Counted from the stretch's first letter, positions 55,001 to 64,000 are shown. The stretch: DNA of 64,000 nucleotides from Endotrypanum monterogeii (GCA_000333855.2 CM007346.1:1673-65672); one strand, 5' to 3'. Program-made: numbers and translations. The notes: generated by a model from the sequence alone, not told the origin.

Positions 55001-55446
55001 TGCTTGGCACTTATATACGCACTCGACACATTGGCATCATTTTCCGCCTCATCGCATGTGGGAGGCGTGTGCGGGACAATGTAGGTCTCCGGGAGTGACG
55101 CCGGGTTCATCAAGTATAAACACGCAGCCAAAAAATCCTGTGTGTACGTGGACAAAACAAACCGCATCTCCGCTGTCGCTATCTGGCGCGCATCCTGGGA
55201 TGATACTCCACCGGCTTTAGCGGAGAAGGACCTAAGTGGGAGGTGTGACTTCGAAGCGTAAAATGGTGAATAAAAATTTTTGTAGAGTTGGTAGAAATGA
55301 GTGTACACGAGCATCTCCATTTGTGGACTGTTGGCGACAAGGGCAGACCGTAGGTGTTCTCGCAAGACGAGCACGTCTTTGTGGAGACGGCTCAGGGAAG
55401 CAACCGAGAACGCATCAGCGTGTACTTGACTGGATTCTGTGTCCAT
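52078..55446 (-). CDS. Large alpha-helical hypothetical protein (1122 aa)
   Basis: Not recognised. The longest gene in the window, at 1122 residues. It is Leu/Ala-rich throughout with recurrent amphipathic helices (for example QLLAQLLTSPALTLWRR, LQLLLRVLFEVEDVGAALRA), consistent with a HEAT/ARM-like solenoid, though I cannot count repeats reliably. Low-complexity Thr/Ser/Pro inserts occur at about 205-235, and a Gly/Ala-rich patch (RGDGGGGAAWHV) near the middle. There is no signal peptide or clear membrane span. The first supported start is 55446 (MDTESSQVHADAFSV); the upstream in-frame part is a hydrophobic leader translation. Likely a scaffold in a trypanosomatid complex; function unknown. 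Confidence 0.7.
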   Translation of the reverse strand: MDTESSQVHADAFSVASLSRLHKDVLVLREHLRSALVANSPQMEMLVYTHFYQLYKNFYSPFYASKSHLPLRSFSAKAGGVSSQDARQIATAEMRFVLSTYTQDFLAACLYLMNPASLPETYIVPHTPPTCDEAENDANVSSAYISAKQRRFCGLVFLYTCWSSSAIPVHLVLEALYPLLDVGVSTSPVTTTTALKEATAPSAEPQPTGLTENRIAANLFAQERFSSQKRLLSDTLTGLVLTRSNGVRALFCVLLLNDRVKSDMTREAAQLLAQLLTSPALTLWRRQHLDQSVAHSIPPSSFKAEEFDGQTIVTHVTAPLSREEQVRLLAPQLLALLEGHADANTGVASTSTPVVRPRFLAHLDALEKRLPAETLEQRLHLGVTVVLNALLRLVPRGSREFAHLYRQAFYANKYVLTPGFGCLSLRRDTPVGEEDAIAALLRLKSLVKGVSLGAGGDTLTRILPPTAAGILNLCALPLARGDGGGGAAWHVSPTLPSALRGLLTELLANPSLYDFCAHAFVVACSEARPYSYVVGDIVRPRLCYREEVCEREYLVKGLQWLLFDVASTVSDFVHACVGVIVERCHVELFATGMETLTLPQTPRLPEATCLGLASATTRNVLSMESDTSPLVLLLERLALEATSEALFGSQDGSLISTLGILGRILGLSGVLYRWALGMMEHLLSPGNVAAHLDRIHPQTESDKQLVRLQRCAGNILSTLAPSNTSAQSGWAWYSEVAEDDAVLGLATRVQQALNRFLEHIAERLASSCAAPRHSSDKDHSQGETVIVVRTKWQHLLGKLQSALDCRVAVDVAVTLSMLACSVDDVVWGVIDPWPLYETTQELLQLLLRVLFEVEDVGAALRAIHCIAWLGMFRFDSRDSSYMAHLLWVALVEDHPPSWLNPSIEAKRSKRSEAASKVCRFRVRVLDILLSWTDYDENGRTLRNVDDSLQRTHHTSLYNVLVSLCHNTHDAFVQVAAIHFLGAYTSTMYPRVPISAICDLCRDVFRLSPHEMAKAACAAALGRVVLFLFQSSDASAVVLSDTDIENIQRLASAMCSYRRQPPQDGHRSTLASAEHAGEEVDLHDAVIQQHGREMLALLRPATLGLGCAAASMASHLSVSSLHV

Positions 55447-55983
55447 GTCTGTTGCAGAGTGTTCTGTAGCGACTGCTGGTCTCGCATGGGTGGTGGTAAT
55501 CTTGAAGGTAACCAAAGAAAAAAAAAGGTTGAATGCACCGGAAAGTGAGAAGAAAATGTATATTGAAGCCAAGGTGTCGGGGAAGAAGGAAATTGGGGTG
55601 ACACATGTTTAGGGTCGACTATGCCGGCCAAAGTTGTCGTCAAACAAAAAAATTCATATCATCCCATAATACGCAGCACCTCCTCTGCTGATTTTCATGA
55701 AAGTAAATAGGAGATTACCGATCGCCGCAGATATTGTTTGATCGTCCATCCCTCTCCACCACACACTGACAAGGAACGTATATATATATATATATATATA
55801 CATATATATATACACCTTCTGGGAGGTAGGGGTTGGGAGTCCTGCCTCCCCTCTTTTTTTTTCCCCTGCAACCTCCACAGATTTTGTGCCCGTGCACCGA
55901 CGGGTGTATCGCGCACAAGAAAAAATGCACGCTGAAATACAAGCAGTGGGGGATCTGATGGAGCCACACCTGTCCGGTTTGTC
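55447..55983. repeat. Spacer with (TA)n
   Basis: TA tract at about 55779-55812, interrupted once by a C. No gene seen. Confidence 0.6.
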
Positions 55984-57978
55984 TCACTCCTCACCACAGC
56001 GACAACGCTCCTCCTCTGCTCGCAACTCCACCAAATCCTCAGGCCATACCTTCGGCGTTAACTCAAAGCTAGCCACTGTGTAGAGGCGCGCCAGATCGTC
56101 CTTTGTGCTCACGTGGAGCATGCCAAGGTCATCGAAGCGGTCCTCCTCGATAAACATCGTGCTAAGCGCTTTCCAGTAGGGATATTTTTTGTCTCGGACT
56201 AGACTGTGCGTGTGTTCCCCCGCCAGTCGGCGCGCCTCCACTACATACGGCACCATCTTGTCCGCAGTCAGCAGCTGAACAGATGTCACCATGTCCTTGT
56301 AAACCCTTGGAATCCCCACCAGCGGCACTAGTGATGGGTTCGTCGGCTCCCTTCGCAGCAGGTAACCGAGGATGGCCTCCTCGTCTTCCCAGTTGGTGGC
56401 CAGGAAGCTCCTTGTGAAGGCCTCAAACCCCATCGAAGAAAAAGATATGAGGGAGCACAATTCTAGCAGCTCTCCAAAACACTGGAGAGGAAAAATAAGC
56501 GACGCACACAAAAAAGTGCAAACGGTTGAGCGCGATGGTGGTGATGTCGGGAATATCGGCAATGTCAATGCCCTCGCTGTTTCGTCCATCACTGCTCTCA
56601 GCTTTCGGCGCCGTCGCTGCCAGTGCGAGCTGTTGGCAGCGAAAGCTCCATGGCCAAAGCAAAACTCACCCAATTCCGGCGCCTCACCCCTCATGAGCGG
56701 TAGAAGTAGTTTTGAAACAATAGTATGCATCGGCGGCACACCGTCTAGCTCCCGGCTGTGAATCCTGTCCAACTTGCGCACCACACCGAGCGCAAGGTGG
56801 ACAACAGGGCTTCTCCTCGCATAGTTGGGGAATATGGCTTTGCCACCGCTGCGGTAGACGTCGGCGAGCATGTACCAGTCAGACTCCTCCAATTCTTCAA
56901 GCTTGCTCAAAGCCTGGTCGCGCCACTGCGCGCTCGCTGCGTACCAGCCTAGTAGTGATGCCGCGTTGCGCGCCGCCACGCGGGTCTCCTCGAACTCCTC
57001 TTTATGCACCGCCAAAAGCTCGCGTAGCTTCAGGAGCTGCTGCCGGGTCGCCTCCGAAGTCACCCGCTGATCGTAGAGAGAGTTAAAAAGAGTGTCGCTG
57101 CGACCCAGCAGGTTCCATAGAAGAAGACGCGCGTACGGCGCAAGGCCCTTTAAAGAACCGTAGGCGTCCAAATGCGTTGTGAGCACAACGTACGCGCGGT
57201 GCAGCAACTCCTCATCCACCACGAAGTCATCTGCAGCAAAGGTGGCCGCCTTTTTGGGTAGGGAGAAGATGCGGTATTCGTCTAGCGCCGGTTTGCGCCT
57301 TTTGGGTTCGGAAAGCTGAACCAACGTGTTAATCTCTGGATGGGGGTGTGGCAATGGGAGCTCCACTTCAAAGCCGATACGCCTACGTGTGTGCTCCTCC
57401 TCGACGCGTTTGTCGCCTTCGCAGCGCACCGGCATCGACATCACCAGCGATGTTCGCTCACTGTAAGAGTAGCCAAACAAGTCCTCCTCTAAGAGGATTT
57501 CGGCCAAGTAGCTTGACAGTGGGCCAAATTCAGCCTCCGGGAAACCCGCTTCCTCCAGAAGGCGTTGCAGCGATCGACACAGCGACACCACCCCACTCAC
57601 GGCTGCTTCCCTAACGCATCCCTGGAGCATTTCCAAGAAATCTTTGGAGTAGACTGTGAAGCTCGTAGCAGATTGTTTGAGCTCTTCCTCTGTGAGGTGC
57701 CGCTTCGCGACAGTCCAGATGACATCCATTGTAGTCGCGAATGTCGACAAAACAGCGGACCGCGCCTCTGGAGCAGCCTTGACGAGTGCCAAGCAGACAT
57801 CATGGATTTCGTGCATGAGACGATAAAAAAGTACGATGCTCACATCATTCCAAAGAAAACCACCAAAATTAGTGGCACCGTCCGAATTCCCCGCTGACTT
57901 CGATGAAGTCAAGTTGTTCGAGGCTGCATCATCAGCTGACCCCACTGCGACACCGTCGCGATCGCGTTTGCGGAGCAT
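55984..57978 (-). CDS. Hypothetical protein (664 aa)
   Basis: Not recognised. The 664-residue product begins MLRKRDRDGVAVGS, has a short Ser/Asn-rich N-terminus and then is mostly helical. Segments such as DEELLHRAYVVLTTHLDAYG and ARLLLWNLLGRSDTLFNSLYDQ suggest helical repeats. About 355-375 is a charged coiled-coil-like stretch (LRELLAVHKEEFEETRVAAR). A hydrophobic segment near 535-565 (TVCTFLCASLIFPLQCFGEL) might be a buried helix or membrane span. The C-terminus is acidic, ending RCRCGEE. The start at 57978 is the first ATG after a CA-repeat leader; upstream frame translates that repeat. Confidence 0.7.
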   Translation of the reverse strand: MLRKRDRDGVAVGSADDAASNNLTSSKSAGNSDGATNFGGFLWNDVSIVLFYRLMHEIHDVCLALVKAAPEARSAVLSTFATTMDVIWTVAKRHLTEEELKQSATSFTVYSKDFLEMLQGCVREAAVSGVVSLCRSLQRLLEEAGFPEAEFGPLSSYLAEILLEEDLFGYSYSERTSLVMSMPVRCEGDKRVEEEHTRRRIGFEVELPLPHPHPEINTLVQLSEPKRRKPALDEYRIFSLPKKAATFAADDFVVDEELLHRAYVVLTTHLDAYGSLKGLAPYARLLLWNLLGRSDTLFNSLYDQRVTSEATRQQLLKLRELLAVHKEEFEETRVAARNAASLLGWYAASAQWRDQALSKLEELEESDWYMLADVYRSGGKAIFPNYARRSPVVHLALGVVRKLDRIHSRELDGVPPMHTIVSKLLLPLMRGEAPELGEFCFGHGAFAANSSHWQRRRRKLRAVMDETARALTLPIFPTSPPSRSTVCTFLCASLIFPLQCFGELLELCSLISFSSMGFEAFTRSFLATNWEDEEAILGYLLRREPTNPSLVPLVGIPRVYKDMVTSVQLLTADKMVPYVVEARRLAGEHTHSLVRDKKYPYWKALSTMFIEEDRFDDLGMLHVSTKDDLARLYTVASFELTPKVWPEDLVELRAEEERCRCGEE

Positions 57979-59056
57979 GCAAAGTGGCGGTAAGCAACGA
58001 TGAGGGATCCCTAGAAGCTGTCGCCAGGTCCGTATCGTGGTACGAGCGTTTTTCTTCGCACTCTCCCTCTCTGTGTGTGTGTGTGTGTTTGTGTGTTTTT
58101 TGTTGTTGCCCACAGTAATGACGTCCTGAGGGGAGTGGGGGAAAAAGGGAGAAGCAAAAAAAAAAAGCCCTTCAGAACAATGTATAGATTTGGCCGAAGC
58201 GGCGTGTTCTAGTTCGCGTAATCAACGCCTCCCCTTTCTGTGACTTCCCATAACACTTCCTCTCACAAATCTTTTCGTGTTTACCTTCTACGTAGAAAGG
58301 CCACCGCAGCAAAATCTGTTCTTGCCACGAAAACGCGTAACAGAGGGTCACAAATGAAAACAACAGCAGTCGGCCACCTTACAGGGAGAAAAAAAAAAAG
58401 AAGGGAGGTGTTATGTAGTGAGAAAGTATGCAGGTGAACAAGACACACAGACATACACATTCAGAGGGGAAACAACAGTGTGTGTATGTGTGTGTGCGTG
58501 GACGATCTCTCTGCATTTCTTTTTGTTGTCCCCCCACCCCCCCCCATCGGACGCACAAGACCTTTTTTTTTTTTGCAGGAAGTCTCCGCTGGAGGCTACA
58601 TGAAAAACCAAAGGAGTCATGTCTTTTACTCATACAGAGAAACACAAACGAAAAAGGGAGAGGGGGGGATGATCGACGCCATGAAGGAGGAGGCGTCAGA
58701 GCTGTTCCGTATAGGCGAGAACTTTTATTATTATTATTATTATTATTTGGAGGAGGCGGATTTATGCCGAGTTATCGGTTAAGGAACCGGACAAGGCGGC
58801 CGAAGATCCCATCATAAAAACTTGGCCACCGCACGCACGAGCTACGAGCATCTGCGACTAAGGTAAGTAAAGACAGACGCAGCAGGGACATTTGAATTTT
58901 GAATTTTCTTTTGGCGCATGACCGCTTTTGTGTGTGTGTGTGTGTGTAGCACGTACAAAGGGAAGCCAACACACTCCCCTCTGACGGCTGCCAGAACAGG
59001 TAATGGCAGGAGCGAGCTAAAAAAAAAAAAAGACACACAAAAAAAAGGAGCAGACC
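57979..59056. repeat. Spacer with (GT)n and (TTA)n
   Basis: GT tracts near 58074-58095, 58478-58500 and 58929-58947, and a TTA trinucleotide run at about 58724-58747. On plus the run would encode poly-Tyr in an accidental frame. No gene supported. Confidence 0.6.
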
Positions 59057-60871
59057 TCAAATATAATCTGGGTTGGAGTCCTTTACCTCTTGAACCAATC
59101 GCAGTGGCACACCGCGAAAACCAAATTCCTCAACGATGGCGTTCTTCATCATCTCCTGCAGTGACTTGGGCAACTGATTTTCCTCCTTTTTTGTCTGGAG
59201 CTGCAACAGGAACGTGGGCGGGCGGGTGCCGATTTGTGTGATGCGCCCAACACGTGCGACGTGGTAAGGGATAATTACAGACTTCTCCAGCTTTCGCCAA
59301 AACTTGGTTAGCTCTGAGCGGCGCACACGCCTGTTCCACGTGTCGTACAGCTCGAGCACCTGGTCCATCAACAAGGTCAAGTTCATGCCTGTATGCGCGG
59401 AGACAACCACTGCATTGCTGTACTTCACCTCTTGCACTTGACGTTTGATTTTAAAGTCGATAGCCTCGGCGGTGGCGCTTTGATCGAGCACTGCATCCCA
59501 CTTGTTGGCACAGAGAACAAAAGGGCGACCCTCCTGGGCAACTTTGTGGAGAACAGACATGTCGTACTTGTTCGGGTGTCCCTCGGTCGCGTCGAACACT
59601 ACGATGACTACGTGTGCAAAGCGAATTTCCTTGAGAGAAAGCTCGTTGATTCGGCTGAGAAACTCGCGATCAGTGCGGTACCGCTGTCGGGCCAGCCCAG
59701 CCGTGTCGATCAGTTTCATTTTTTTCCCTTTGTATGTGCAAGCTATTTCGATAGGGTCACGGGTGGTGTTTGTCTCGTCAGCTGCACGGTTCCGCTCGTA
59801 GCCGAGTAGTCGGTTTACAAGGCTCGTCTTGCCGCTATTCGTGCGGCCCACAACGGCCACGCGTATGTAGCGCTCGGTGCAGTTTCTATCGCGAATTTCT
59901 TCCATCGCACTCTCGTCGCCGCCCATTGCAAGGTCCTCGATATCCCAATCATTCTCCACCTTGCGCATGGCGTGGATGTGGTAGAGAGGCTCGAGCAAAG
60001 CAGACAGCATGTCCAGCCCCTCCCGCCTCCGTGCCGAGAACGGGATAGGGTTGCCGAGGCCGAGGTGGTTGTAGGCGTCGAGTACGAGCGCCTCCTCTGT
60101 TTCTGGCAGTAGATCCATTTTGTTCACTAATAAAAATGCCGGCATCTTCTTGGCCGCCAGAAACTGAATCAAATCGTGTTCTTCCGCTGACACATCCTCG
60201 TCAACAGCGGTGACGAAGATCGCAGCGTCAGCTGTTTCCACGGTGCGGAAGGCCTCCTCGACCAGCTTACCGCCAACCAGACCCGGGGTATCGATAACTG
60301 TGAAGTGCAAGTCATCCAACACCGCGTGAGCCTCCACGCAGTCGCGAGTGATTCCATTAAAATTCTTGACGATGTTTTTCTTTTCCGGCATTGTGGGGTC
60401 CTGGCAGAGCACATTGAAGAGCGAGGACTTGCCGCTGTTCATTCGACCTACGATAGCAACGCGCAACCGCTGATCACCCAAAGTCTTGACCACGGGCGTC
60501 CAGCCGGCCACGCGCCGGCGCTGCTCGTCGGTACGCGCGATGTCCTCCATGGCGGGTGAGATGTCATTCAGCCGACTGCCAGAGCGCCTGGCCTCATCGC
60601 GCCAATTAAAATGAAGACCATCTTTGATTTGTCTCCGGCGAGGTAACGCATTTACCAAGTCCTTCGTCTTTTTTCCTGAGGTCACACCACTCGACGAACC
60701 GGCAGGAAATGGGGCTCGTGTTGCAGGAGTCGTGGCGAGGCTGCGCAAGGCAGTACCGAAAATTGTGGGAGCCGTCGTCATGAGATTGCTCGAGCCAAGC
60801 GGTACGCGACATGCCTGCGAGCCGCCCCATGACACGGGAGCCGCGAATGATATAAGACGTGTGGAGCGCAT
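59057..60871 (-). CDS. Mitochondrial double-domain GTPase EngA/Der
   Basis: A 604-residue protein with two tandem Era-like G domains, the unique EngA/Der architecture. G1 of domain 1 is GRMNSGKSS (Lys148), with DTPGLVGG (G3) and NKMDLL (G4). G1 of domain 2 is GRTNSGKTS (Lys348), with DTAGLARQR (G3) and NKWD (G4). A C-terminal KH-like domain follows (about 530-604). The first 50-60 residues are Arg/Ser/Thr-rich without acids, a mitochondrial presequence. Bacterial Der binds the 50S subunit during assembly; trypanosome mt-EngA has been seen in assembling mitoribosomal large subunits. All nucleotide-binding motifs are intact. The ATG at 60871 gives the presequence directly. Confidence 0.93.
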   Translation of the reverse strand: MRSTRLISFAAPVSWGGSQACRVPLGSSNLMTTAPTIFGTALRSLATTPATRAPFPAGSSSGVTSGKKTKDLVNALPRRRQIKDGLHFNWRDEARRSGSRLNDISPAMEDIARTDEQRRRVAGWTPVVKTLGDQRLRVAIVGRMNSGKSSLFNVLCQDPTMPEKKNIVKNFNGITRDCVEAHAVLDDLHFTVIDTPGLVGGKLVEEAFRTVETADAAIFVTAVDEDVSAEEHDLIQFLAAKKMPAFLLVNKMDLLPETEEALVLDAYNHLGLGNPIPFSARRREGLDMLSALLEPLYHIHAMRKVENDWDIEDLAMGGDESAMEEIRDRNCTERYIRVAVVGRTNSGKTSLVNRLLGYERNRAADETNTTRDPIEIACTYKGKKMKLIDTAGLARQRYRTDREFLSRINELSLKEIRFAHVVIVVFDATEGHPNKYDMSVLHKVAQEGRPFVLCANKWDAVLDQSATAEAIDFKIKRQVQEVKYSNAVVVSAHTGMNLTLLMDQVLELYDTWNRRVRRSELTKFWRKLEKSVIIPYHVARVGRITQIGTRPPTFLLQLQTKKEENQLPKSLQEMMKNAIVEEFGFRGVPLRLVQEVKDSNPDYI

Positions 60872-61619
60872 TTCCGTGTGATGTTGTTGTCAACCTGGCT
60901 GTGTGTGAGGAGGGGTGTGGGAGTTGATCCGTCGCTGAAGAATCCTCCGAACAGAACAAGAGAAGGATGGGGAGAGGGTAGAAAAAGTCGAATCACTGTG
61001 CAGACGAGAAAGAAGATAACCGAAAAAAAAATTTTTTTTGACCCTGGTGGGACCTCATCGTACGCACATGGACATCGAGGCTCCGTGAGGTCGAGCAGTA
61101 TGACACCTCTGTGCAGCACTGGACGTATTAAGTCAGTCTTTACAGAAGTAGGCGCTCATCAAGTGATAGGGAAGGGAGGGGAACGGGGGGGGCGTCTACC
61201 CTTGAACAAAATAGCATCGCAAACGGGGTGCATCGAATTGAAGACAGGAAGGAATGGGCAGTGCCTGAAGGCTTTGCGCCAACCCATGAAGAGTTCTCTC
61301 TCTACGGTGCGTCCTCCACCGCCTCGCCCCTCACACACACACACACACACACACTCCATCCCTCCTTGTCACAAGTACAAAAAAAAAAGGAATGAATGAG
61401 TCACAGCCGATACGCAACGAAGGAAAAAAAGGATCCACAATGGAGTACACAGTACGGGAAAATAGGAAGGGCTGCCACCAGCTCCCTCTCTCCGCAGCGA
61501 CAGTCGCCTCACAGCCAGAGGAGAAGCGGTTAACCAGAGCACTTGAAGGTGCTCAACGGCGGAACAAGAGGAACAAAAAAAAATGAAAGTGTACTGGGGA
61601 GAGAAAACAATTTGTAACG
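60872..61619. repeat. Spacer with (CA)n
   Basis: A8-T8 junction near 61024-61040 and a CA tract at about 61332-61354. No gene seen. Confidence 0.55.
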
Positions 61620-62216
61620 CTACCCGTTCGTCAAGTAATTGTTGAGCTTTGATGTCAGCATCTTTTTGGTAGCCTCGTTCTTTGCCGCTGGCACACAATT
61701 CTCTAGAAGGAACGAGACGGAGTAGGCATGACCAGGGAATGCGTCCAAGACCAGCTGTACAAGTTCTTCATCTGGGGCCACTTTGTTGACCTCGTGTCGT
61801 ACTACAATCACAATTGGTCGACCATCCGTCGAGTCGAAGCACTTTGCTGCAAGCATCGCTTTCACAGCCTCGGCATCGCAGTGGTCGCAAGCCGTCAGGA
61901 AGAGCTCATCGAGGTGCTCTAACCGGATAGTGGCAGGTGGGTCTTTCATTAGGTTGAAGAGCGGTCCTAGCGGAATAACACTGGAGTGTATAATTGCTGA
62001 ACTCACCAGGAGAGCGAGCTGGTGGTCAGTTGCGTGCCTAGCAAACGCCATCGTGGTATCAGCGTTCCAGCGGCGCTCGACGAGGTTGACAAACATTGTG
62101 TCGTTCATGCTCCCCTTCCCAAACTCAGGATGTGAGAGGAATACCTTCATATACTCCATGTTATTGTTGCAGATGCACTCATGGAGCCGTTCTTCAAACG
62201 ACTGTTGCTGGCCCAT
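61620..62216 (-). CDS. Hypothetical protein, probably N-myristoylated (198 aa)
   Basis: Not recognised by family. Starting at 62216 the product begins MGQQQSFEERLHE: Gly2 and Ser6 fit the N-myristoyltransferase consensus, predicting membrane attachment. The rest is alpha-helical with ankyrin-like cadence (HECICNNNMEYMKVFLSHPE; LDELFLTACDHCDAEAVKAMLAAK), suggesting two or more degenerate ankyrin-type repeats. No membrane span. The upstream frame to 62288 is Cys/Val-rich CA-repeat translation and is rejected. Function unknown. Confidence 0.7.
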   Translation of the reverse strand: MGQQQSFEERLHECICNNNMEYMKVFLSHPEFGKGSMNDTMFVNLVERRWNADTTMAFARHATDHQLALLVSSAIIHSSVIPLGPLFNLMKDPPATIRLEHLDELFLTACDHCDAEAVKAMLAAKCFDSTDGRPIVIVVRHEVNKVAPDEELVQLVLDAFPGHAYSVSFLLENCVPAAKNEATKKMLTSKLNNYLTNG

Positions 62217-63420
62217 GATCCCGTAGCACACACACACACACAGAAAAGAAAAGTATCCAGAGATCTCCAAGTCACAGTCACAGGACACGTGTTCCCCCTA
62301 TCTGTGCCACATATACGATAAAACTCTTTTTTTTTAAGCAATATGATGGATAGGTGCACGGACGAAGAACAGTAACGCGCTCGACTGCTCAGTTGGCACC
62401 CTTTGTGTGGATGGAAGTCCCTTGGTTGTAGATGTATGCACGGGCGGCTACAGCGGCGCTCGCTGGCACCTAGTGTATTCTTTTGTTGGGTGTATGTGTG
62501 TGAAGATGTGTATCTCTGGATCACCAGAGGTTTCGCCGGGAGCGTGAGGAGAAGGTGCAGTAGCAGCAGAGGCAATAGCCAGGGGGGAGGGGGGGGGATA
62601 AGAAGAAAGATGTGACAGTGGTGAAGCACAGAGTCACCCAGAGTCTCGATAAAGACGACAGTGCACCTTCCCCCGAGGAGCGTTTCGGTACAAGATGGAG
62701 ATTTAAAAAGGAATCTTTGCCTATCCCCCCCCACCCACTAGAGAAATACGTGAGGAGGGGGCGGGGGCTGTCGCACAAAAGAAAGTGTAAGGGGGGGGGG
62801 AGCGGATAGGCGGTGTCACTGCGCTGCTGCTCGAGTCGTTATTACAACTCACGCATCGTCCCCCCACTCCCCCTCCCTGTACAACAGCGATGAAGCGGGG
62901 TCTTGGTGAATAGAGAAATAGATGGGCCTGAGGAGACATCGACTGCCTGTTAAAGCAATTACCCAGTGCCCTTCCCCTACAGGGTGCAATGATGGGAGCT
63001 CACTACGCACCACAGACTGCTCCGTATGTTAGCTCCCGAAGCCGCCTTATTGTCGTCGAGCACAGTCTGAAAACCCCTGCCTCAGCGTTCGGTACACTAA
63101 AGGCCCGTTATCGTGTGCCGTTACACACCAGCAAAGCAACATTTATGTATTCACAGATGCAGAAGCATGTAAGCACACATAAATACACTGGAAACCGCCA
63201 ACGATATGACTGGGGTGTTTGTGGTGGGCGCGCGTCCCCGGCCTTCGTCAAGGGTAGTATTTATCTGAGACCTCACGCGCAACAAATTGATGGAAAAGTC
63301 TATCGACACCGATGCACATGATCCCCCGCGTGCGAGGGCAGAGATGAGCAGGCGCGAGTGAGGGGATGGGGAGACTGCGTCTGTTCCTGGGAATCGACGC
63401 ACACGCAAATCCGTCTTTCC
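62217..63420. other. Spacer, no gene seen
   Basis: G-runs near 62583-62599 and 62790-62800, T-run near 62328-62336. Nothing coding recognised. Confidence 0.5.
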
Positions 63421-64000
63421 TTAGTACTCGGTGCTGCAGTAATTGATAAGCACCCGCGAAAGGAGCACCGGAAGACTAGCAATAATGGGACCATACTTGC
63501 CCGTGTTCTCGTATAGATCAAACAGAGGTGCGGCCACCAGCTCCACTCCCTCTTGCACCATATTGAAATAAACCGTCGGCTCGAGATGCACGAGGTACAC
63601 ACTACGTATCTCCCGTACACTGCTCGCCGCAATGTGTGCCGGTACATAAGGATACATGTGCGGCGTGAAATGAGGTCGGTACCACGTTGCCAGCACCTCC
63701 CCAATGCGAAAGCAGCTGCCTGCTTTGGATGCGTTGAGCTTCATGCCTATATCCACCACCGCGTCGGAGTTGCCTGCATTCGAGGTCTCTGCCCCGCTGG
63801 CAAGCGCCTTCTCCTCATTCAGCAGATGCCGGCCTAACTTGCGCAGTAGGCAACTCTCCTCCGCCTCGCCCCGGCGACAGCGACCCCCTGGCAGGCGATA
63901 CATCACCTCAGCGTTCATGTTCGATGGGGGCACTGTACGGGTACCATCCGCGTCGCGTGCCCTTGAATTGCTCTGCTTCACAAGAAGAATGTGAGGATGG
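63421..64000 (-). CDS. Cleavage factor Im 25-kDa subunit (CFIm25/NUDT21), 5' end cut off
   Basis: The C-terminal about 193 codons of a CFIm25/CPSF5 homologue. The frame stays open through the right edge (HPHILLVKQSN... before position 63981), so the start lies outside. Matches to the family: HILLV then YRLPGG, GEVLATWYRPHFTP (human GNWWRPNFEP), YPYVPAHI, ELVAAPLFDLYEN, and YGPIIASLPVLLSR. The protein binds UGUA in pre-mRNA and recruits the 3'-end machinery. In trypanosomatids polyadenylation is coupled to trans-splicing of the next gene. The Nudix box is degenerate (GGRCRRGEAEESCLLRKLGRHL-like spacing with the RE..EE residues lost), as in other non-hydrolytic CFIm25. A Ser/Ala/Asn-rich insert (about 60 residues) splits the domain. 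Confidence 0.85.
   Translation of the reverse strand, partial: HPHILLVKQSNSRARDADGTRTVPPSNMNAEVMYRLPGGRCRRGEAEESCLLRKLGRHLLNEEKALASGAETSNAGNSDAVVDIGMKLNASKAGSCFRIGEVLATWYRPHFTPHMYPYVPAHIAASSVREIRSVYLVHLEPTVYFNMVQEGVELVAAPLFDLYENTGKYGPIIASLPVLLSRVLINYCSTEY

Noticed and set aside
58480..58782. Plus-strand frame ending in poly-Tyr
   Set aside because: Created by the TTA microsatellite and by read-through of a T homopolymer; on the wrong strand for this unit.

Overview
This is a 64-kb nuclear segment from a trypanosomatid flagellate, most likely a member of or close relative of the Leishmaniinae. Every protein gene I can support lies on the minus strand. No introns are needed, and the genes are separated by 0.3-5 kb of low-complexity spacer rich in A/T homopolymers and CA, TA, G and GGGA repeats. 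That is the layout of a trypanosomatid polycistronic transcription unit processed by trans-splicing and polyadenylation. Gene order (GCVP, APRT, two L7 copies, SIR2rp1, EIF4E6) matches what I recall of the left part of Leishmania chromosome 26. If so, transcription here runs right to left towards a telomere. The species is not identifiable by eye; spacer base composition looks less GC-rich than Leishmania itself.

Layout, left to right (the reverse of transcription). 0-13.5 kb: LSm7 (mRNA decay/U6 snRNP), Rpf2 (60S assembly), mitochondrial glycine decarboxylase P-protein, a CDK20-like kinase and two unrecognised proteins. 14.0-14.6 kb: a decayed coding remnant. 15.4-18.8 kb: a small basic protein, an unrecognised 342-aa protein and a rhomboid-fold membrane protein that has lost its catalytic residues (TimRhom-like). 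19.5-23 kb: a broken second APRT copy, then intact APRT, then an N gap flanked by two near-identical copies of the APRT 5' end (probable assembly artefact). 23.5-30.5 kb: MCM-binding protein, a 4.3-kb gene-poor spacer and an SCP/NIF-type phosphatase. 30.5-38 kb: a 5-kb gene-poor spacer, then two copies of ribosomal protein L7 with the same coding sequence. 38.7-51.4 kb: DUF2062 membrane protein, NFU1-like Fe-S scaffold, Pelota, SIR2rp1, LDAH-like hydrolase, an unrecognised coiled-coil protein and EIF4E6. 52-64 kb: two large unrecognised proteins, mitochondrial double GTPase EngA, a probably myristoylated small protein, and CFIm25/NUDT21 cut by the window edge.

The genes are not a functional operon. 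Themes recur (ribosome biogenesis and rescue, mRNA 3'-end formation/decay/translation, mitochondrial metabolism, purine salvage), but co-location reflects shared transcription only. I found no CRISPR array, transposon, rRNA or tRNA. The most interesting items are the APRT-paralogue pseudogene, the 14-kb remnant, the pseudo-rhomboid, the L7 duplication and the duplicated APRT 5' end around the gap. I saw no convincing new system; the novelty is in decayed paralogues and unrecognised lineage-specific proteins.
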